DNA of 64,000 nt from JAVBMJ01 sp031551275 (GTDB taxonomy: Bacteria > Bacteroidota > Bacteroidia > Bacteroidales > Rikenellaceae): contig JAVBNX010000001.1 in assembly GCA_031551275.1 (NCBI GenBank), positions 124,001-188,000 on the forward strand. Reading direction: 5' to 3'. This document shows, piece after piece, positions 59,804 through 64,000 of this stretch (position 1 is the stretch's first letter; every line of letters begins with the position of its first letter). Under the pieces are notes generated by a model. That model saw nothing but the letters and a program-made list of their open reading frames with translations. It searched no databases and was not told the DNA's origin. Both the position numbers and the translations under genes were made by a program.

Positions 59804-61423
59804 ATGCGACACCTATCCTGCATATTGCTTCTGGCGCTCATCTCCTCGTGCACAGGCAACTTCAACAGTATCAACACGGATAAGGCGGGTGTGGACAGCA
59901 CGCAACTCTCCTACGACTACTACACGACGGTCTCCAAACTCAACATCATCCAGCAGGGGATCTACTTCAACTACGATTTCGGCAGCGGGCGCAACTGGCC
60001 TTTCCAGACGATCCAGAACCTCTCGGCGGACCTGTTCAGCGGCTTCATGCACTCGCCCAAGCCCTACAACCAGGGCAGCCACAACTCCGACTACAACCTG
60101 CAGGACAACTGGAACCAGACCGCCTGGACGATGACCTACCAGTACATCTTCCCCCAGGTCTACCGGGCCGAGAACGAGACGCGCACCGCCTACCCCGCCC
60201 TTTTCGGCGTGACCAAGATACTCAAGGTGATGCTCATGCACCGCATCACGGATTTGTACGGCCCCATCATCTACTCCCGCTTCGCCGACCCCCAGGGCAA
60301 CTACCTGCCCGATTCGCAACAGGAGGTCTACGGCTACTTTTTCCAGGACCTCGACTCGGCCGAAACGGTCATCAAGAGCCACCTCGCCATGGAACCTACC
60401 GAGGCGACCAGGCGGCAGGACGCGATCCTCAACAATGCGGACCAGATGCTCGACGGCCAGTACGCCTCCTGGCTCAAACTGCTCAACTCCCTGCGCATGC
60501 GGCTGGCCATGCGCATCTCCATGATCGACCCCTCCACCGCCGAAAGCCAGTTCATCGGGGGTCTGACCGACCCTTACGGTTGCTTCGAGGGCATGGCGCA
60601 GGGGGCGGCCATGAAGACCGGGACCAGCTACACCAACCCGCTGGGGGAGATCAGCCGGTCGTGGCACGAGGCGAGCATGAACGCCAACATGGAGTCCTGG
60701 CTGGGGGGCTGGAACGACCCCCGGATGGTGCTGATGTTCGACCCGTGCACCGACTTCCAGGTGCAGGGCGGCGGAGAGGTCCTTATCGCAGGGCAATACC
60801 ACGGCATCCGGCAGGGCACCTGCTTCCCCCACACCTACTACTACAACCTATCGGCGGTCAACATCTCCACCCAGACCGACGCCGTGCTGCTCCACGCTGC
60901 CGAGGTGTGGCTGTTGCGCGCCGAGGCCGCCCTGCGCGGCTGGACCACGGAAGATGCCGGATCGTGCTATGAAAAGGGCGTGAGGGCCTCTTTCGAACGC
61001 TGGCGGGCGGGCGAGGTGGATACCTACCTGGCCGACGAGAACAGCACGCCTGCCGATTACCGGGACGTGATCGATCCGGCGCTGGACATCGCCGCGCAAT
61101 CCGACCTGACCGTCCGATGGGAAGAGTCCGACACGCCCGAGCGCAAGCTGGAACGGATCGTCACCCAGAAATGGATCGCCCTCTTCCCCGAGGGGTGCGA
61201 AGCGTGGGCCGAGCAACGCCGGACCGGCTACCCGAAACTCTTTCCGGTCCTCTTTAACAACAGCCAGCAAACCATATCGACGCAGACCATGATCCGCCGC
61301 ATCCCCTTTCCCGGCGGCCTTGCGACCTCCAATCCCCCGCAATACCAGGCCCTGGTCACGGCGCTCGACGGCGCGGACAACGGCGGCACCCGCCTGTGGT
61401 GGGATACCGGAAGGAATTTCTAA
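59804..61423 (+). CDS. susD: SusD-like outer-membrane lipoprotein (second pair)
   Basis: This 539-residue lipoprotein (LISSC, Cys16) is a SusD-type protein of the SusD_2 subclass. It lacks the classic FLT start but has the helical body (PALFGVTKILKVMLMHRITDLYGPIIYS, reported here only as the region about 125-155), HAAEVWLLRAEAALRGW (about 360-376) and the C-terminal QKWIALFPEGCEAWAEQRRTGYP segment (about 445-467). It partners the SusC immediately upstream. The next gene is separated by 113 bases and its own promoter. Confidence 0.92.
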   Translation: MRHLSCILLLALISSCTGNFNSINTDKAGVDSTQLSYDYYTTVSKLNIIQQGIYFNYDFGSGRNWPFQTIQNLSADLFSGFMHSPKPYNQGSHNSDYNLQDNWNQTAWTMTYQYIFPQVYRAENETRTAYPALFGVTKILKVMLMHRITDLYGPIIYSRFADPQGNYLPDSQQEVYGYFFQDLDSAETVIKSHLAMEPTEATRRQDAILNNADQMLDGQYASWLKLLNSLRMRLAMRISMIDPSTAESQFIGGLTDPYGCFEGMAQGAAMKTGTSYTNPLGEISRSWHEASMNANMESWLGGWNDPRMVLMFDPCTDFQVQGGGEVLIAGQYHGIRQGTCFPHTYYYNLSAVNISTQTDAVLLHAAEVWLLRAEAALRGWTTEDAGSCYEKGVRASFERWRAGEVDTYLADENSTPADYRDVIDPALDIAAQSDLTVRWEESDTPERKLERIVTQKWIALFPEGCEAWAEQRRTGYPKLFPVLFNNSQQTISTQTMIRRIPFPGGLATSNPPQYQALVTALDGADNGGTRLWWDTGRNF

Positions 61424-61462
61424 AGCCAATCCCGCTAAAAATGTCAAAAAAACTCTATCCGC

Positions 61463-61493
61463 TTTGAGTTTTTCCCTTTTTGGCATATCTTTA
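61463..61493 (+). promoter_or_regulatory. Promoter of the FN3-like lipoprotein gene
   Basis: TTTG (61463-61466), 19 bases, then TATCTTTA (61486-61493) matches the Bacteroides promoter except for the last base. It gives this gene a start independent of the SusCD pair. Confidence 0.6.
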
Positions 61494-61536
61494 TAATTCA
61501 GTATAGCGAATTGAATTTGCTGACGGCAACAACGAC

Positions 61537-62616
61537 ATGCGCACCATGAGGACGATAACTTCCATATTCCTTTGTTTGGGTTCCGCTTGTGTTGTCTTTC
61601 AGGGTTGCGAGCCAGGAAATTACCAGGAAGCCCGGCGCAGGTACGAAAACAGGGAGTGGCAAAAGGCACAAACGGTAACTTTCGATGTCGACGTTTCGCA
61701 GAGCGACACAAAGACGTCCATGATCCTGGCGGCCGGCGCCCTGTTGAAGGGGTTCAGCGCACAGGAGGTAACCGAATACGGCTTTTATTACGGATATGAA
61801 TCGGTATCCACGCCGGAAGAATACGTGAGTAAATTCACAAAGAAGGTCGTTTCCGATGGTACACCCACGAAATTTTCCGCCTCCGTCGACTACGACAGCC
61901 GGCAGGGGGTACGGTTCTACTGTGTGGCCTATGTTGCCGCACTCGGAAAAGTTTTTTATTCGGACGAAAGCCGTTACCTGGTCATGGGATACAGGATAAC
62001 GGTCAACACATCTTCGGACTTTACCGGGCTTACGTTCGAACGCGCAACCGTTTACGGCGACTGCGATGTGGAGGAGCCCGTGCTGTTCCCCATAACCGAG
62101 CGGGGATTCTGTTATATAAACACCCACAATCGGCCGGGCGTCTCCCCCACCCTGACAGTAAACGACGGTACGGTCGAGGCAGGAGGGGGAAGCGGCGAAT
62201 TCAGCGCCACAATTACCGGATTACAGCCCGGCGCCGCGTACAAAGTCCGCGCCTATGCGACAAATTACCAGGGAACAACGTACTCGGTTTCCTACGTGAC
62301 GTTGCCGATGTATCTGAGCCAGGCGTTCGTCCCTTCCGTGTTTTTGCTGCCGGACATGTACGACCCCATGAAGGTTACCGCGTCGATCTCCCGTGACAAC
62401 GGGTATATGATAACGGAAAAAGGGTTCTGCTACAACACGGCGGGAATAACGCCCACGATCAACGACACGAAAGTTGCGGACGGCGGGACAGGGCTCGGGG
62501 ATTTCGAGTACTCATTTTCGGGGAAGCCCCCGGGAAGATACCATGTGCGGTCTTACGCCGTCAATAAGGCCGGAACCGGTTATTCGGCAACTACCCAGAC
62601 GATAACGGTTCCATAA
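61537..62616 (+). CDS. Lipoprotein with repeated FN3/Ig-like domains
   Basis: This 359-residue lipoprotein (VFQGC, Cys24) has three repeats of a Bacteroidota FN3-like unit. Each shows an EYGFYYG, ITERGFCY or ITEKGFCY strand, a G-S-G-EF or G-L-GDFEY turn, and an RAYATN- or RSYAVN-type strand followed by YS. Such proteins are surface adhesion or glycan-contact lipoproteins. The gene is visibly richer in A and T than its neighbours and has its own promoter, so it may have been acquired separately. It could serve as an accessory binding protein for the SusCD pair upstream. Confidence 0.75.
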   Translation: MRTMRTITSIFLCLGSACVVFQGCEPGNYQEARRRYENREWQKAQTVTFDVDVSQSDTKTSMILAAGALLKGFSAQEVTEYGFYYGYESVSTPEEYVSKFTKKVVSDGTPTKFSASVDYDSRQGVRFYCVAYVAALGKVFYSDESRYLVMGYRITVNTSSDFTGLTFERATVYGDCDVEEPVLFPITERGFCYINTHNRPGVSPTLTVNDGTVEAGGGSGEFSATITGLQPGAAYKVRAYATNYQGTTYSVSYVTLPMYLSQAFVPSVFLLPDMYDPMKVTASISRDNGYMITEKGFCYNTAGITPTINDTKVADGGTGLGDFEYSFSGKPPGRYHVRSYAVNKAGTGYSATTQTITVP

Positions 62617-62660
62617 AAGCAACGCGAAAAAAGCGACAGGAAAAACCGCCGGACGGGAGA

Positions 62661-62953
62661 TCACATCCCGAACCGGTAGCCTATCCGCGATTCGGTCAGC
62701 AGCAGGGTGGGCGCGGCCGGGTCGGGTTCGATCTTCTTGCGCAGGCCGGCGATGAAGACCCTCAGGTTCTGGCTCTGGTCGGCGTAGGTAAGGTTTCCCC
62801 AGATCTCCCGGATGATCTGCTTGTGGGTAAGCACACAGCCCCGGTTGCGGGCGAAGAGCGACAGGATGGAGTACTCGGTGGAAGTCAGGCGCAACGCCTG
62901 CCCCTCCCTGCCAGTTTATGCCGGCCCTGTCTGTTGATCTGCAAGCCTGTAAC
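62661..62953 (-). pseudogene. kdpE: Truncated KdpE/OmpR-type response regulator (DNA-binding part only)
   Basis: The sequence encodes a C-terminal winged-helix domain of the OmpR type, closest in feel to KdpE: LRLTSTEYSILSLFARN, IIREIWG and a final GYRFGM. The receiver domain is absent. Upstream on the minus strand, remnants of the linker (VTGLQINRQGRHKLAG) are readable in a different frame that would need one extra base near 62903-62912 to join. The linker runs into the 3' end of the GH43 gene. The gene is therefore both 5'-truncated and frameshifted, and no kdpABC genes are present. Confidence 0.75.
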
Positions 62954-64000
62954 TACGATTCTATCCGCCACTGGTCATGCCAGCGTATGACCGGCCTGTC
63001 CTGCTCGAAAGTTACGGGGAGCCAGATGTACCGCCCGTCGATCGCGTTGTCGGGACGCCACCTGTCGCCCAGGTAAAGCAGCGTGCCCGGCTTGCCCTGG
63101 ACCGGGAGGATGTAGGTGCTCTGCGAATCGTAGGTCGTTTCGGTTTTATCGCCCACGCAGGGGTTGCCCAGTTCGGTCCAGGGGCCCCATATCGAGGGGG
63201 CGACGGCGCTGCGCGCGGCGTTCGGCTGCCAACCGGTGCAGCCGGAGCCTATGTAGTAGTATTTGCCCTCCTTCTTGAACAGCGCGGAGGCCTCCATGTA
63301 GCGGTTGATGAAAACACGGACGTACCGGCCAGTATGGGATAAGTAGTCATCCGACAACTCCGCGATATGCAGCGTGCTGTTCGATTCTGAGGAGTAGATG
63401 TGGTAGGCTTTCCCGTCGTCGTCGACGAAAAGGGTCATGTCGCGCGCCATCTGGCCCGTCTTCACGTCGCGCCCGAGAATGTTAAGCGAATCGGGGTGCT
63501 CGCCCTCGAGGTTCCCCCCGAAGAGGTTCCTGTCGAGCACTTCCTGGCGTACCGGCTGTTTGTGGAGGGGAAGCACGTTTTCAGGGTAATGGCCCGGATT
63601 GACGCGTCCGGCGCGCAGGAACGTGTAAGGCCCCGTGATATGGTCGGCGACGGCGACCCCGCTCATCGCCCCGCCATACCCCATGCCCTTGGGTTCCAGG
63701 TGGAACCACATGACGAATTTGCCCGTACGCTCATTATGGATCACTTTGGGGCGCTCCAAGATACAGCCCCTGACGATAAGGCTTTCCGGGTCGTCGCTCA
63801 CGTGCAGGGCGATGCCTTCGTCCGTCCAGTTGTACAGGTCGGTCGACGAATAGCAATGCACCCCGACCTGCGCGGTATTTCCTTCCGTACCCTCGGTTTT
63901 GTGCTCGCCGAACCACCAGTAACGCCCATCGTGGAACAGCATACCTCCGCCGTGGGCGTTGATATGCACCCCGTTGTTGTCCTCCCATATCTCGCCGGGA
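62953..64000 (-). CDS. GH43-type glycoside hydrolase, 5' end beyond the window
   Basis: The visible 349 codons stay open to the window edge, so the N-terminus, including any signal peptide, is missing. The sequence has the five-bladed beta-propeller pattern of GH43. It opens with DNNGVHINAHGGG, which provides the catalytic-base Asp and the HxGGG loop. RPKVIHNE, WFHLEP, RDMTLFVDDDGKAYHIYSS and MEASALFKKEGKYYYIGS follow, the last holding the probable catalytic-acid Glu. This form is common in Bacteroidota glycan loci and may act on galactosides or arabinosides. The substrate is not decided by sequence alone. Its end marks the truncation point of the kdpE remnant. Confidence 0.85.
   Translation of the reverse strand, partial: PGEIWEDNNGVHINAHGGGMLFHDGRYWWFGEHKTEGTEGNTAQVGVHCYSSTDLYNWTDEGIALHVSDDPESLIVRGCILERPKVIHNERTGKFVMWFHLEPKGMGYGGAMSGVAVADHITGPYTFLRAGRVNPGHYPENVLPLHKQPVRQEVLDRNLFGGNLEGEHPDSLNILGRDVKTGQMARDMTLFVDDDGKAYHIYSSESNSTLHIAELSDDYLSHTGRYVRVFINRYMEASALFKKEGKYYYIGSGCTGWQPNAARSAVAPSIWGPWTELGNPCVGDKTETTYDSQSTYILPVQGKPGTLLYLGDRWRPDNAIDGRYIWLPVTFEQDRPVIRWHDQWRIES

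Overview
The window is chromosomal DNA from a member of the Bacteroidota. The evidence is two SusC/SusD pairs, an ECF sigma/FecR anti-sigma cassette, many lipoproteins with short lipoboxes, DUF3857 and Sel1-repeat proteins, and promoter-like boxes of the Bacteroides type (TTTG, then TAnnTTTG). The strongly GC-rich third positions, together with a gut-anaerobe gene set ([FeFe] hydrogenase, an 11-subunit Nuo complex without NuoEFG, SDR-type threonine dehydrogenase), suggest a Rikenellaceae/Alistipes-like organism. That genus call is inference. No rRNA, tRNA, CRISPR array, IS element or prophage was recognised, and no stretch longer than about 235 bases lacks a gene or regulatory structure.

Layout: (1) 1-1038, the 3' part of a cobalamin riboswitch and a DUF4465 lipoprotein, probably for B12 capture. 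(2) 1039-2754, a thiamine-diphosphate pyruvate oxidase on the minus strand. (3) 2898-17714, a polysaccharide-utilisation locus: ECF sigma factor, FecR anti-sigma, SusC with an STN signalling domain, SusD, two tandem GH28-like beta-helix enzymes, a GH78 alpha-L-rhamnosidase, a PKD-like lipoprotein and a nucleoside-hydrolase-like lipoprotein. (4) 17772-36092, a redox-energy island: a soluble PAS/GAF histidine kinase, hydBAC (trimeric [FeFe] hydrogenase), a Crp/Fnr regulator divergent from a ferredoxin-like protein, a small Cys-rich exported protein and nuoAB(CD)HIJKLMN. (5) 36081-38239, tdh-kbl for threonine catabolism. (6) 38246-56472, envelope-related genes: an acyltransferase, M48 protease plus DUF898, three DUF3857/transglutaminase-like proteins, a DMT transporter, XpaC-TelA, a Q-rich glycine-zipper protein and two Sel1-repeat paralogues. 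(7) 56708-64000, a second SusC/SusD pair with an Ig/FN3-like lipoprotein, a kdpE remnant and a GH43-type gene cut by the window edge.

How the parts fit: the first SusC carries the periplasmic STN domain that contacts FecR-type anti-sigma factors, so glycan uptake probably induces its own locus. The enzymes point to a rhamnose- and uronate-containing glycan. HydABC and Nuo lie next to each other. Nuo lacks its NADH-input module, while HydB and HydC belong to the same families as NuoF and NuoE. The two complexes probably share the cell's ferredoxin/NADH/H2 economy; a direct physical connection is speculation. The 39-56 kb envelope block has no recognised pathway and is the least explained part of the window.
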